From contig CABHNZ010000013.1 in assembly GCA_902167985.1 (NCBI GenBank), forward strand, positions 115,911 to 179,910: 64,000 bases of DNA. The letters run 5' to 3'. This DNA is from Shinella sp. UYSO24. GTDB lineage: Bacteria; Pseudomonadota; Alphaproteobacteria; Rhizobiales; Rhizobiaceae. The notes under the pieces are model-generated. The model was not told the origin of the DNA and searched no databases. It was given only the letters and a program-made list of their open reading frames with translations. Below are positions 37,280 through 47,515 of this stretch, piece after piece (positions within the stretch are counted from its first letter, which is position 1; the number at the start of each line of letters is the position of its first letter). The position numbers and the translations under genes are program-made.

Positions 37280-39269
37280 GCCTCAAGCCCAACATGAGAA
37301 AATATAAGCTGCCCAGTAGCGTCGCCACTGTGCCGGCAGGGATCTGCCAAGGGAAAGCGATGGTGCGGCCAATCCAATCGGCGAGGATCATGCTGGTCGC
37401 GCCAATGATTGCCGCACCATATGCTTGAGATATCGGGCGATAGAGGCCGACGCTTCGGGCAATGTGCGGTGCAATCAGCCCGGCGAAGCTTAGAGGGCCA
37501 ATGAGCAATGTGGCGGCGCCCGTTATTGAAGCAATCACAACCATCAGGATAAGGCGGCTTTTTGCGATCCCTAGCCCGAGCGAGCGCGAAGAATCTACGC
37601 CAAGAGGAAGGATGCTCAGCCATCGAGACAGAAACGGCACTGTCGCAAGCGATACAGCGGCGATAACGAGGGCGATCCAGGCATCGTGCTCGCTGACCGC
37701 GTAGGTCGATCCAGCCATCCAGCCAAGCAGGCGCTGAATGCGCATGTCGCCGAAAAGTGCCAGCAGAGAGGTGAGTGCGCCGGTAAGCGCTGCAAGCGCT
37801 ATACCTGCAAGCAGCATTCGCTCGGAACTGAAACCAGAACGGCGGCCGGACCAGATCAGCAGCGCGAGCACTATGAGCGAGCCAAGGCCAGACAAGACCA
37901 TCATTCCGCTGCGGTCGAGACCAGGCACGAAAAGATCGTAATCATCAAAACCAGGGCACCACCGGAGGACAGACCCAGGATTTCCGGGCTGGCCAAAGGG
38001 TTTCCGGTCATTCTTTGGAGCAGACACCCGGCAACCGCCAGCATCGCGCCTCCAGCTCCGGCGGCAATCATCCGTGGGAAGCGCCACTGCCATACGGATG
38101 TGATCTGCTCGGGTGAGGCCAAATGCCAACCGTCAGCGAGCCGCCCGAGGGTCAGCGCCAACACGCAAGCGATGGTGAGAGACAGGGCCGCTCCGAGAAG
38201 CCATACTCTCGCGTCGATCATGCGGACCGGCCCTGCGACGACATGTCGCGGACCGGCTGGACGCGGTCCTTCAGGCTGGTCCGCTGGACGAGCCAGATCA
38301 GGATTGGTGCACCAAGGAGTGCCATCGCGGACCCGGTCGGTACATCGAGACCGCCAGCCAAGGACAGGATAGCCTGATCGACGAGCGATAGCAGAGCGGC
38401 AGACAGCAACATCCCAAACATGATACGCCGCCTATACCCCCGCGCGCCAAGACGATTTGCCATTGCGGGACCGACAAGACCGACGAAACCGATCGGTCCG
38501 ACCGTCGCTGCAACTGCCGCACTCACACACGCAGCAACAAGCAGGCCTATGAGGCGAATAGTGAAGACGGGAACGCCGGCACTTTTGCATTGTCGTCGCC
38601 GAGGTCCAGGCTTGTGATTGGCCGCGTCATCAGCAGAGCAATGCCTGTCGCCACGAGCAGGATCGGCAACAGGATCGTTACGTTGCTCCAATTCGTCTGA
38701 ACGAGGGATCCCGTTTGCCAGGATAGTAGGTCGCTGAGTTCCTCGAAATGGACAAGGAAAGTCGCGCCGCTGAATGCTTCGAGCCCCAAGGAGAGCATCA
38801 GACCGATCAGGATCACGCGCAGCGGCTGGAACTTCGATTTCGAGGCCAGTATGAAGACGGTGGCCAGTGCGAGAAGCCCCCCGATCCCGATGATTGGCTC
38901 ATGTCCCCAGGCAAGTGCCTGAGGTATCCAAAGAACCGTCACGAATAGGGTGGCTTTCGCGCCCGAAAATACCGCGAGTGTGCCCGGCTCCGCCAGGGGA
39001 TTGCGCAGGATCTGTTGGAAAAGTGCTCCGCTCAGTCCAAGCGAAAGGCCCGCAATCACGCCAATGGCAAACCGCGGAAGAAGTCCGTATGTGACCAGCA
39101 CGGCCTGCAGATCGCCGGATGATGCTTGCGCAAGCGCACGATGTAGAACGGCGATGCCCCCGGCATTAGCCACGAGCATGCCGCAGGCTGCAGCAATCGC
39201 GGCAAGTGTAATAACTGGCAGAGTGATCTGCGAGGGTGGATTTGGAGATCGATCCGAAGCGATAGCCAT
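37263..39269 (-). CDS. fhuB: FhuB-type siderophore ABC permease, two fused halves (three frameshifts)
   Basis: This inner-membrane permease combines two FecCD-type halves. The first (MAIASDRSPNPPSQ) shows LSGALFQQILRNPLAEPGTL and VGPIGFVGLVGPAMANRLG. The second shows MLAVAGCLLQRMTGNPLASPEILG and IGPLSFAGLIAPHIARSVG. Frame breaks at 38583-38586 (TTTT), about 38220 and 37930-37933 (AAAA) each need one base. The total is then 669 residues, the usual FhuB length. At 38218-38221 the break mimics an ATGA gene junction, so two separate permease genes cannot be fully excluded. It starts four bases before the end of the binding-protein gene is reached (gap 3). Confidence 0.87.
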
Positions 39270-39272
39270 CGT

Positions 39273-40170
39273 TCAGCCAGTCCCGGCAAGAGACGTGGTC
39301 AGTTGACGCACGAGGCGAGTGGCGCTGACGACGCCACCGCTGGGATAGACCACCGGCATGCGGGTGACCCTGCCAGCCCGCACGCAGGCAAAGCCTGCCA
39401 GAGAGGGTTATCAGCGAGGCGAGCAACCGCAAGATCTGTTTCGCGACCGCGGTCGAAATGAATAATCCTGGCCTCGGCATTACCCGCAAGCTGTTCGATG
39501 CCGATTGAAGCGACACCGGATGCGTTTACCCGGCCTGTCCAGGCATTCCTCAGCCCCAGCTGGGTGGTCACGTCACCGACAAGGCCGTTTCCACCAAAGA
39601 TTGCCGCATGGCGAGCGTCCTGATTGAGCCGGCATAGATAAGTGGTGGAAGAGGGAGTGCCGACAGGGTTGCTTTCGCCTCTGCAAGCTCCGCATCGCAG
39701 CGTGCAATCCACTTGTCAGCCTCAGCTACCTTGCCGGTTACTGTGCCGAGAATGCGTAACTGCTCCTGCATATGGCGGAGGGCGGGTGTCTTGCCGGCAA
39801 ATGTTGCGATCGTTTCTGTTGCCGCAATCTGACGCAACCTTTCCAAACCGTTCGCTTGCCAATCGGCCATTACGATGAGGTCGGGACGCAGAAGCTGCAG
39901 ATACTCCACATTCGGCTCCTGCAAAGGACCGAGGTCGACGGTATCGGTCGAAAGCGGCGGCTCTGCCACCAGCCGCCGGTAAAGCGGCACGTTGGCGATT
40001 GCCATCGGGGAAATGCCGAGCGTCAGCAGCAGTTCCGTCACCAGGAGGTCCATCGAGACGATACGTTGTCGGCGATCAGTCGACGGGGTTTGCGCCTGTG
40101 TCGCGGTGGCGAGGCTAAAAGCCAAGCCACCGCCCACGAATTGCCGTCGGGTTGGCGCGAGTATCACCAT
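39273..40170 (-). CDS. fhuD: FhuD-type siderophore-binding protein (two frameshifts)
   Basis: The periplasmic binding protein of the first siderophore system. The N-terminus (MVILAPTRRQFVGGGLAFSL) has a twin-arginine-like signal. Family features are RIVSMDLLVTELLLTLGISPMAIANV, LRPDLIVMADWQ and ARIIHFDRGRETD. One base is missing at about 39620-39625 and one at about 39379-39385; correction yields 299 residues ending VVYPSGGVVSATRLVRQL, then TSLAGTG. It overlaps the receptor gene end (40164) by seven bases and sits just before fhuB. Confidence 0.85.
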
Positions 40171-42623
40171 TTGTAGCTAAGCGTCGCCGTCACAGTCGCC
40201 GGCTCGCCGTAGCGGCAGCCATCCGTGTAGTTGCAGGTGTAGAACTTCTTGTCGAACAGGTTACGAGCGTTGACCTTGAGTTCCGCGCCCTCCAACTGGT
40301 CGGTGAGTTTACCGAGATCAACGCTCACCATCGCATCGACGAGAAGATAGGACGGCGCGTTCTGCGTGGTGTTCAGGATATTGGTTGTGCCCGTATAGCG
40401 CATGCCCGCGCCAATCTTCACGCCCTCCAGACCGAGATCATCGAGTTTGTAGTCAGCCCAAAGGGAGAAGGCGTTTCTCGGGACGAGCTGGATCTGCTGA
40501 TCGAGTTCGCTCGCCAGAGCGGTCTCGGTGATGCGCGCATCTGTGTAGGAATAGGCAGCGATCAATCCAAGATTATCAATCTCGGCTCGCGCCTCCAGCT
40601 CGAGACCGCGCGAACGCACCTTCCCGTATTGATAAACGTTGAATGACGCATCGCTGGTCGTAAGATTCGACTGCGTAAGGTCGTAAACAGCTGCGCTCAG
40701 GAGAATATTGCTGCCAGCCGGCTGGTAGCGGATCCCGGTCTCATATTGGATTGCCTCATTCGGCTTCAGTGCTGCACCTGTGGCAGTCACAGATCCAGCC
40801 TGGGGCTGAAATGATTGTGCGATGCTCACGTACGGCGCAAGCCCGTTGTCGAACAGATAAACAAGTCCAGCCCGACCAGTCAGCGCATTATCGGACTGAT
40901 CGGTCACACCGCCATTCTGGTATGACTTCACCGAACTGTCGGTCCAGTCCTGTCGGCCGCCAAGCAGCAGGATCCAGTGATCGTCGAACTTGATCTGATC
41001 CTGAAGGTAAACCCCATAGCTATTGGCGGTCGTGTCGGATCCGCGATCAACGGCATAGCTGACCGGCGGGTTCGTCAACGTTACGCCGCTATCAAGATCG
41101 AGAAAACTGTATCCCGACCCACGATAGCGGTGGCTGTCGTAGCTCCTGCGATAATAATCGAAGCCACCAAGCACCGTATGTTCTGCTCCCAGAGCATCGA
41201 ATGAATATTCCAGTGATGTGTCGGTCGTTGCGCCGTAGGAACGTTCACTGCGGACACTCGCGAGGCGTGCCAGGCTTCCGCCGGTACTTGCCAAGGGAGC
41301 AAGATTGCCGATCATATAGTCCCAATTCACGTCGGAATAAAAATAGCGCGCCTTGTTGCGCAGCTTGAGGCCGTTATCGAATTCATGCTCGAAATCGTAA
41401 CCGATCGTGTAGCTGTCGCCCTTGTATTGATCGAACCCCTCGACACCGAGGAACATGTTGCGGGGGATAGCGCCCGATCGGACATCTTGAAGCTGAAGTG
41501 GAGTGGCGAAGCCTGCATCAAAATGCTGATAGCTCGATAGGATCGTCAGCGACGTACCGGCGTCGGGTGCGATAGTAAGGGCAGGGGCGACATAGACCTT
41601 GTCATCGGGGGTATTATGCACCCAGTTGTCTGCGTTGCGGACGAGCCCCGTCAAGCGATAGCTGAAGACGCCGTCATCATCCAATGGTCCGCCGAAATCG
41701 GCAGAAACCTGCTTGCGACCGTAAGTGCCCAGTTCGACGTTGACTTCCCGGATCGGCGTCGTGGTCGGTCGCTTCGAAATGGAGTTGATGACCCCACCCG
41801 GCGATAACTGGCCATAAAGCATGGACGCCGCACCCCGAAGCACATCGATGCGCTCCAAACCGTAAGGTTCCTGGCCGCCATCGTAGACGTTCGACTGATA
41901 TTTCATGCCATCACGAAGGCTCCCAAGATTGCCGTTCGCAATGTTGAAACCGCGGATGGTCAAATCGTCGACCGATCTGCTGAACGTGCCGGACTGCATC
42001 GCAACGCCCGGCGTATACGCAAGCGACTCTGACAAGGATGTTGCGCCCTGGCTGCGGATCTGGTCCGACGTGACGACTGTTACCGATTGCGGCGTCTCGA
42101 TCAGTGGGGTGTCGGTTTTAGTGCCGGCCGCAGTAACCCGCGCCACATATCCGTCGACCGGACCATTTCCAGTCTGCTCCGTGCCGATCACAATGGGTGC
42201 GAGCGTCGTTGCATCGACAGGCGACGTGGTCGCATCAGCCTGGCCCCCGGCTGCCGAAATCGTCACGGTTGTTGCCGTTGTAAAGCGGAAAGAAAGACCG
42301 GTGCCGGCAAGTAACCGTGATAGGGCCTCTTGAGGGCTCATTGTTCCGGAGACACCGGTTGTCGTTTTATCTCGAGTGATTGCTGCGGGATAAAGAAGCT
42401 GCAGATTGCTGCGGCTGCCGAAGGAAGCCAGGGCCGAGCCGAGAGACCCCGACGGGATTGTATAGGAAACGGCACCTTGCTGAAGTCTGGTACTCGTGGT
42501 GCCGGCTGTCTGCGCGGAGGCCGCGATCGGCATCAGGCTTATTCCAGCCAGCAACGTTGCCGTTCGTCCCAGACGACTTGCTCTTTGCCCGACGAATGCG
42601 CCTGATTTCCGTGTCGTGATCAT
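40164..42623 (-). CDS. TonB-dependent siderophore receptor with signalling domain
   Basis: The outer-membrane receptor of the first siderophore operon. Start ATG 42623 (MITTRKSGAF) follows GGGACAGAGTA. A signal peptide ends near MPIAASAQ. The secretin/TonB short N-terminal domain (YTIPSGSLGSALASFGSRSNLQLLYP) marks a transducer that talks to FecR. The TonB box/plug includes DTPLIETPQSVTVVTSDQI and GQLSPGGVINSISKRP. The 22-strand barrel ends with VTATLSYKW, with the final aromatic residue needed for assembly. About 819 residues, intact. Ligand class resembles hydroxamate receptors by its fhu neighbours, but the exact siderophore is unknown. Confidence 0.92.
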   Translation of the reverse strand: MITTRKSGAFVGQRASRLGRTATLLAGISLMPIAASAQTAGTTSTRLQQGAVSYTIPSGSLGSALASFGSRSNLQLLYPAAITRDKTTTGVSGTMSPQEALSRLLAGTGLSFRFTTATTVTISAAGGQADATTSPVDATTLAPIVIGTEQTGNGPVDGYVARVTAAGTKTDTPLIETPQSVTVVTSDQIRSQGATSLSESLAYTPGVAMQSGTFSRSVDDLTIRGFNIANGNLGSLRDGMKYQSNVYDGGQEPYGLERIDVLRGAASMLYGQLSPGGVINSISKRPTTTPIREVNVELGTYGRKQVSADFGGPLDDDGVFSYRLTGLVRNADNWVHNTPDDKVYVAPALTIAPDAGTSLTILSSYQHFDAGFATPLQLQDVRSGAIPRNMFLGVEGFDQYKGDSYTIGYDFEHEFDNGLKLRNKARYFYSDVNWDYMIGNLAPLASTGGSLARLASVRSERSYGATTDTSLEYSFDALGAEHTVLGGFDYYRRSYDSHRYRGSGYSFLDLDSGVTLTNPPVSYAVDRGSDTTANSYGVYLQDQIKFDDHWILLLGGRQDWTDSSVKSYQNGGVTDQSDNALTGRAGLVYLFDNGLAPYVSIAQSFQPQAGSVTATGAALKPNEAIQYETGIRYQPAGSNILLSAAVYDLTQSNLTTSDASFNVYQYGKVRSRGLELEARAEIDNLGLIAAYSYTDARITETALASELDQQIQLVPRNAFSLWADYKLDDLGLEGVKIGAGMRYTGTTNILNTTQNAPSYLLVDAMVSVDLGKLTDQLEGAELKVNARNLFDKKFYTCNYTDGCRYGEPATVTATLSYKW

Positions 42624-42702
42624 TACTCTGTCCCATATGCCCTGCCGCAATTCTTGCCGTTTGGAAGCTAAGACGAGTGGCAATCTGATCACCTCACCCC
42701 AA

Positions 42703-43722
42703 TCATGACGTTTTCTGAAAAATATCTCGCGGGATCAGAACCACGAGCAACGGCGTCACCTCCACGGCTTGCACAGGAAGGGTGCGGACGATGGCTTCGA
42801 GAATGCCGTCCGGATTCTTGATGTCAAAAACGCCGCTGACGCGCAGATTTTCCAGACTGGAACCGACGATCTGCAATCTTCCGTACCGGTAGCGATTGAC
42901 GTCTGCCACCACGCTTTTGAGTGGTTTGTCACTGAAAATCAATTGTCCATGACGCCAGGCAGTCTCAACCTCTGGATCGGCTAATTCGACCCTGCTTATT
43001 TCGGTACCTTGGTAAGAGACCATCTGACCCATCATTACGCGAACGTCTTGTCCGCTTGGGGCTGTCACCGACACTGCGCTTTCCTGGACACTCGTTGTCA
43101 CCTCATCCCCGGAAACGTTAACGACGAACTGTGTGCCGAGGGCCTCGACGCTCCCTCCCTTTGCCATGACCCTAAAAGGTCTGCGGCTATCTGTTGCGAC
43201 GTCAAAGAAAGCGCGGCCTCGTTGAAGCAGGACTTGTCGCCGGTTATCCGAGAAGTCGATTGCAATCGCGGTATTTGCATCCAGTGTCACGCCGCTCCCA
43301 TCCGGCAGGCTTGTCTGTCGAACCTCGGCAATCGAGGTGAATTCGTCGCTGACCACGTAGTCCTGGAAATTTCCGGCCCATCCGGCGGCGACTGCTGTGG
43401 CAGCGGTAGCGCCTGCGCCGATCAGTAAAGCGCGCCTGGAGACTGTCCTTTTGCCAAGAGCTGCAGTCGGGCTCGGTTTCCGCGATACTTCCGGCAGATT
43501 GTCAAACTGCGCCCACATGCGCTCCAGACGATGATACTCCGCAGCGTTCTCAGCAGACCGGCTGAACCATATTCTGAATTCGTCAAGCTCTGCGGGGGTG
43601 GTTTCGCCGGAGTTCATGCGCGTAAACCATGCAGCAGCCTCCTGCCGCTCTCGACCGCTGATCTCCCCGCCTTCCGTACCCATTCGAATTCGCTCGTCCA
43701 ATTGATTTGTCGTGTGCTCCAT
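42703..43722 (-). CDS. fecR: FecR-type anti-sigma/sigma regulator, first operon
   Basis: This membrane protein relays the receptor signal to the ECF sigma factor. MEHTTNQLDERIRM (43722) is the likely start; an in-frame GTG at 43752 is possible. The N-terminal DUF4880 part (AAAWFTRMNSGETTPAELDEFRIW) binds the sigma factor. A single membrane segment follows SRRALLIGAGATAATAVAAGW. The periplasmic FecR domain has RQTSLPDGSGVTLDANTAI, RRQVLLQRGRAFFDV and FSDKPLKSVVADVNRY. 339 residues, intact. It lies between fecI and the receptor, all on the minus strand. Confidence 0.93.
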   Translation of the reverse strand: MEHTTNQLDERIRMGTEGGEISGRERQEAAAWFTRMNSGETTPAELDEFRIWFSRSAENAAEYHRLERMWAQFDNLPEVSRKPSPTAALGKRTVSRRALLIGAGATAATAVAAGWAGNFQDYVVSDEFTSIAEVRQTSLPDGSGVTLDANTAIAIDFSDNRRQVLLQRGRAFFDVATDSRRPFRVMAKGGSVEALGTQFVVNVSGDEVTTSVQESAVSVTAPSGQDVRVMMGQMVSYQGTEISRVELADPEVETAWRHGQLIFSDKPLKSVVADVNRYRYGRLQIVGSSLENLRVSGVFDIKNPDGILEAIVRTLPVQAVEVTPLLVVLIPRDIFQKTS

Positions 43723-43785
43723 CCAATAGACGGACGAGCGGGCCAAAACCACACGGGGTGTCGTGAAATTTAGCCTCGGCGAGGC

Positions 43786-44303
43786 TTAATCGAGCATATC
43801 GCCCAATTCTGTTCTGAGGTTGAGGAGGGCCCTCATCATATGCTTCTCGACCATGCTTCTTGAAATGCCGAGGCGCACTGAGATCTCTGTGTGAGAGAGT
43901 TCCTCGAACTTATGAAGGAGAAACACTTCACGCTGTCGATCCGACAACCCTGCAAGCGCTCCCTCAAGCTTTTGAACCATTCGGCGATAGTCTATTGCCG
44001 CTTCAGGAAGTGGCTCGGGTGCAGCTACGTCCGTTGGCGCTTCGAGCTGGGTGTAGCGTTGCCGAACTGCTCGAGTGCGGGCATGATCCGTTACCAGATT
44101 ACGTGACACCTTGAAGAGATAAGCGCGAGGGTTGGCAATGGACGTCTGACCATCGTGGGTTGTGGCAAGCCGCAAAACGCATCCTGCAGGAGATCTGGTG
44201 CATCATCTTCGGGCACGCCTGCTCGCCGGATGAACCGAATAAGCTCATTTGAGTGGCTTTTGAAAAGCTTATGCAGATCCCAACCCAACGACACGGGTCT
44301 CAC
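43786..44303 (-). CDS. fecI: FecI-type ECF sigma factor, first operon (one-base frameshift)
   Basis: It directs RNA polymerase to the receptor promoter upon siderophore binding. GTG 44303 gives MRPVSLGWDLHKLFKSHSNE. Region 2 is RAGVPEDDAPDLLQDAF, and region 4 is LEGALAGLSDRQREVFLLHKF and LSHTEISVRLGISRSMVEKHM. The break at 44174-44177 (AAAA) needs one base, giving DAFLRLATTHDG and 172 residues. An iron box lies only 13-27 bases upstream of the start. No good ribosome site is seen, so a slightly later start is possible. Confidence 0.9.
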
Positions 44304-44310
44304 ATTGAAA

Positions 44311-44335
44311 AAAGATGATGATTACAGTCATCTTT
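44311..44335 (-). promoter_or_regulatory. RirA-type iron-responsive operator (TGA-N9-TCA) before fecI
   Basis: A perfect inverted repeat AAAGATGA / TCATCTTT (44311-44318, 44328-44335) encloses the rhizobial iron-responsive operator pattern TGA-N9-TCA (44316-44330), eight bases upstream of fecI. In rhizobia RirA binds this motif and represses iron-uptake genes when iron is plentiful. This would put the first siderophore operon under iron control in addition to FecI. Confidence 0.65.
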
Positions 44336-44528
44336 ACGGGCCTCACAGGGCATTTCAAGAGCAGGATTGCATCAAAGGCGGAAATTTAGCCAAGATTTCG
44401 CAGGTCAAGACGGAGCTCGTTCAACAACGCATTGAAAATGTTGGATCCTCATTGAGTCCGGCGCCGAGCCAAAGGTTCGTATCCGTTCAAGAGCATAAAG
44501 AGCCCCTCTCCGAGGCTCGCGAGAGCGA

Positions 44529-45464
44529 CTAGAAATTGCTGCTCGCCAGAACTTCAAGGAGGATGGAAGCGCCGCGGAAACTAGTCGGATATACCTCATA
44601 TCGCGAAAGGCTTAGGATATGACGCTCGCGGGAAGCACGTAAAAACTCGCTGTATCCTGGCGCAATGCGATCGAGGTCATCGAAGATCGATTGCGGCGTG
44701 CCGCCATTCTCTGGCAGATAGGTGGTGACGATCATATCAGCATCGATCTCGCCAACCAGTTCGGCCCCGATCCGCATCCGGCTCTGGCCGGCCGGAACCT
44801 CTCCGACGATGGGCAGGCGACGAAAGCCGAGGTCGTCGAGCACCGTCGTCAGCACGCCGTATTCCTTGAGAATGGTGAGCGAGCCGTCGCGGCCGTCGAC
44901 GAGGATTGCGGCATAGCTTCGCCCGGCATTCTTGCCGAGGCTCGTACGGATCTTTGCCAGATCCCGCTCGTAATCCTGTCGGAGTGCGTCGAAACGCTCC
45001 GCCTTGCCGATCCAGCCGGCGAAGTCGCGATAGAGGTCGAACGGCGGCTTGCCGTTTTCCGGGTTGAACATAAGGGTCGGTGCGATCGATGAAAGCTGGT
45101 CGGTCAGGGCTGCGTAATCGCCGCTATTGGCGACAATCAGATCCGGCTTGAGCGCCCGGATGCGCTCCAGGTCGGGCTTACCGTGCAGCGATGCGAGTTC
45201 GATCTGATCGAAGGTCAGCCCGAACAGTTCGCGCGCGCCGCGGATGAACGGGCGGCCATCGGTGCCGGGACGGCCGATGCTGGCAATCAATGGTGCGTCG
45301 AGCTCGCGCGCCATCACCGTCAATGTCCAGTCATGCAGCGAGACGATGCGCTGCGGATGGTCGGGCACCGTAACAATGCGGCCGTCGTGATCGGTCACAT
45401 CGCGGGCAAGGGCTGGGGCTGCGATGGCAAGCACGAGAGCCCAGATCAGAATGACGATGCGCAT
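44529..45464 (-). CDS. Iron-siderophore ABC binding protein, second operon
   Basis: The start MRIVILIWALVLAIAAPALA (45464) has TAGGAGATCCCGC before it and is a classic signal peptide. Features are RIVTVPDHPQRIVSLHDWTLTVMAREL, IRALKPDLIVANSGDY and YAAILVDGRDGSL, typical of class III binding proteins for ferric siderophores or B12. About 311 residues, intact. It is the last gene of the second siderophore operon, 11 bases after the FecD-type permease. The N-terminal longer frame to 45503 lacks a ribosome site. Confidence 0.92.
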   Translation of the reverse strand: MRIVILIWALVLAIAAPALARDVTDHDGRIVTVPDHPQRIVSLHDWTLTVMARELDAPLIASIGRPGTDGRPFIRGARELFGLTFDQIELASLHGKPDLERIRALKPDLIVANSGDYAALTDQLSSIAPTLMFNPENGKPPFDLYRDFAGWIGKAERFDALRQDYERDLAKIRTSLGKNAGRSYAAILVDGRDGSLTILKEYGVLTTVLDDLGFRRLPIVGEVPAGQSRMRIGAELVGEIDADMIVTTYLPENGGTPQSIFDDLDRIAPGYSEFLRASRERHILSLSRYEVYPTSFRGASILLEVLASSNF

Positions 45465-45474
45465 GCGGGATCTC

Positions 45475-46507
45475 CTATCGGCGCAGGCTTGCAAGACGGG
45501 CAACGACGAGAAACGCGGCCACGCCCGTCAGCGAAACGAGAATGCCCGCCGGAATGACGAGCGGCAAAACAATGTGCGACCGGCCGTATCGGCGGCCAGC
45601 AGAATAAGCGCGCCGCAGGCCATGCTGACCGGGATCGCCTCCTGCGGCCGCTCGCCGACCAGACGACGTCCGACATGGGCGGCGATCAGGCCGAGAAAGG
45701 CGATCGGCCCGATGGTGGCGACGACAGGCGCAACCAGCGCCGCCGAAAGAAGCGTCAGTAACATCGAGAGTTTTTGCGACGAGGCACCGATGGCGGCCGC
45801 CTGTTCATGGCCGAGCAGGAGAGGGGTCGCCATGCGCGCCGTCGCAAGCGTCAGGGGAGTGAGCGGCAATGCCCATGCGGCGATCATGCGGGCGTTTCCG
45901 CCGATACGACGGTCAGGGAGCCATGCGACCACGACAGCCAGCGGGAAAATTGCAGGATGCCGCCCTCGACCATGACGATCTCGATCACCGCGCCGAGCAC
46001 GATGCTGACCGCAAGCCCGACAAGGATGAGGCCGGTGGCCGAGGCCAGTCTATAGGCAAGCGAGAGAACGAAGACTGCAGTCAAAAGGCCGCCGAGGAGG
46101 CCGGCCGGTGCCAGCCATTCCGGCGGCAGGCCAAACAGGGCCGAGCCGAGTACGACCGCCGCCATCGTTCCCTGCGATATGCCGAGGAGGCCGGGATCGG
46201 CGAGGCCATTGCGCGAGACGATCTGCAGAAAGTGGCCAGATGCCGCGATCATCGCTCCGCCGAGAATGGCGGTGACGATACGGGGCCAGCGCAGAAGCAT
46301 GATCGGGCCGGTCTCGCCGTCGGCGCCGATGAATGGCACGAGCCATCGCAGCAGTTCTACGGCGGAGATGGTCGTCGAGCCGACATTCAGCGCAAGAAGC
46401 GCCATCGCAGCAAGCAGCATCAGCAGCATGGCGAGGATGACGGCGGGGCGCAGCGCGACCGGCACATGGATATGCGCACCATATCGGATGACGAAACCGC
46501 GCCTCAT
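45475..46507 (-). CDS. FecCD-family siderophore ABC permease (two frameshifts)
   Basis: This permease starts MRRGFVIRYGAHIHVP. Family motifs are LRWPRIVTAILGGAMIAASGHFLQ, RNGLADPGLLGISQG, LVGLAVSIVLGAVIE and, later, VVATIGPIAFLGLIAAHVGRRLVG. Breaks near 45911-45917 and at 45566-45569 (AAAA) each need one base; the product is then 344 residues ending ARLASLRR. It pairs with the next permease upstream to form a heterodimer and lies 13 bases after it. Confidence 0.88.
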
Positions 46508-46520
46508 GCTTGCTTCGTCC

Positions 46521-47515
46521 TCATGACCGCCGTGTCCTCATGGTCGAGACGATCAGTGCCAGGAAGGCGGCGCCGCCGCAGAGCGCCATCACCGTTCCGA
46601 CATTGAGAAGCTTTGGAGCAAGCAGCGTGCGCGCGGCGATATCGGCGCCGATGACGACGGCGGCGCGAGTACGGCGCAGAAGATGATGGCGATGCGGCCG
46701 GTCTCGCCGATCATCATGCGTGTCACATGCGGGGCGACCAAGCCGACGAAACCGATCGGCCCGACGATGCAGACCGACGAAATCGCCATCGGGATCGCAA
46801 GACCAAGGCTCGCCCACTGGACAAGGCGCGGATCGGCACCGAGGCTGGCCGTCTGCTCCGCACCAAGCGACAGGAGGTCGAGGGAGCGTGATAGGAGGAT
46901 GGCGCTCTGCAACCCCAGGGCGCCGATCGGCCAGAGCCACAGGAGCGGCTGATAGTCGAAATTGCCGATATCGCCCACGAGCCAGCTCATCTGATCGTCG
47001 AAACGCTCGGGATCGAGCGAAATGACGAAGGTCGTCGCCGCCGAAAACAAAGTTGCCGTCATCGTGCCGCCAAGCACCAGCGAGAGCGGATCGCGCGCGC
47101 CCTGGCTGACGAGGCCGGATGCCAGGAACGTCACCCCGATCGCGGCAATCCCGCCCAAGAGCGCCGGCCAGAACAGTCCAGCGCCATTGATGCCGAAAAG
47201 ATAGATGCCGAGGGTGACGAAGGTGACGGCGCCGCTGTTGATGCCAAGCGTTGAGGGCGACGCGAGACCATTGCGGAGCACTTTCTGCAGAAGAAAACCG
47301 GCCGTCGCGAGCACCATTCCGGCATAGGCGGCCGTGACGAGGCGCGTCAGCCGCTGCCGGACGATCACCACATGCTGGTAGTTTCTCGCATCGTAGTCGA
47401 AAAGAGCCTGCACAACGGTGCCGGGTTGTGAGAAGCGGGCGCCGGAGACGAGATGCAGACCCGCAAGCAGGAGCAGGGCAATGAGTAGCAGAGCCAACCG
47501 CAGGCCCGGCCTCAT
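46521..47515 (-). CDS. FecCD-family siderophore ABC permease (one-base frameshift)
   Basis: This is 331 residues after correction. The start MRPGLRLALLLIALLLLAG overlaps the ATPase stop (ATGA). Motifs: VRQRLTRLVTAAYAGMVLATAGFLLQ, RNGLASPSTLGINSG, LSLVLGGTMTATLFS and SSVCIVGPIGFVGLVAPHVTRMMIG. One base is missing near 46662-46668; the restored C-terminus reads AAVVIGADIAARTLLAP and ALCGGAAFLALIV. About ten membrane helices are expected. Confidence 0.9.

Noticed and set aside
38218..38221. ATGA junction taken as boundary between two separate permease genes
   Set aside because: The fused, corrected length (669 residues) is that of FhuB, and the same region has other one-base losses, so a third missing base is more likely than a real gene boundary. 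Not fully excluded.
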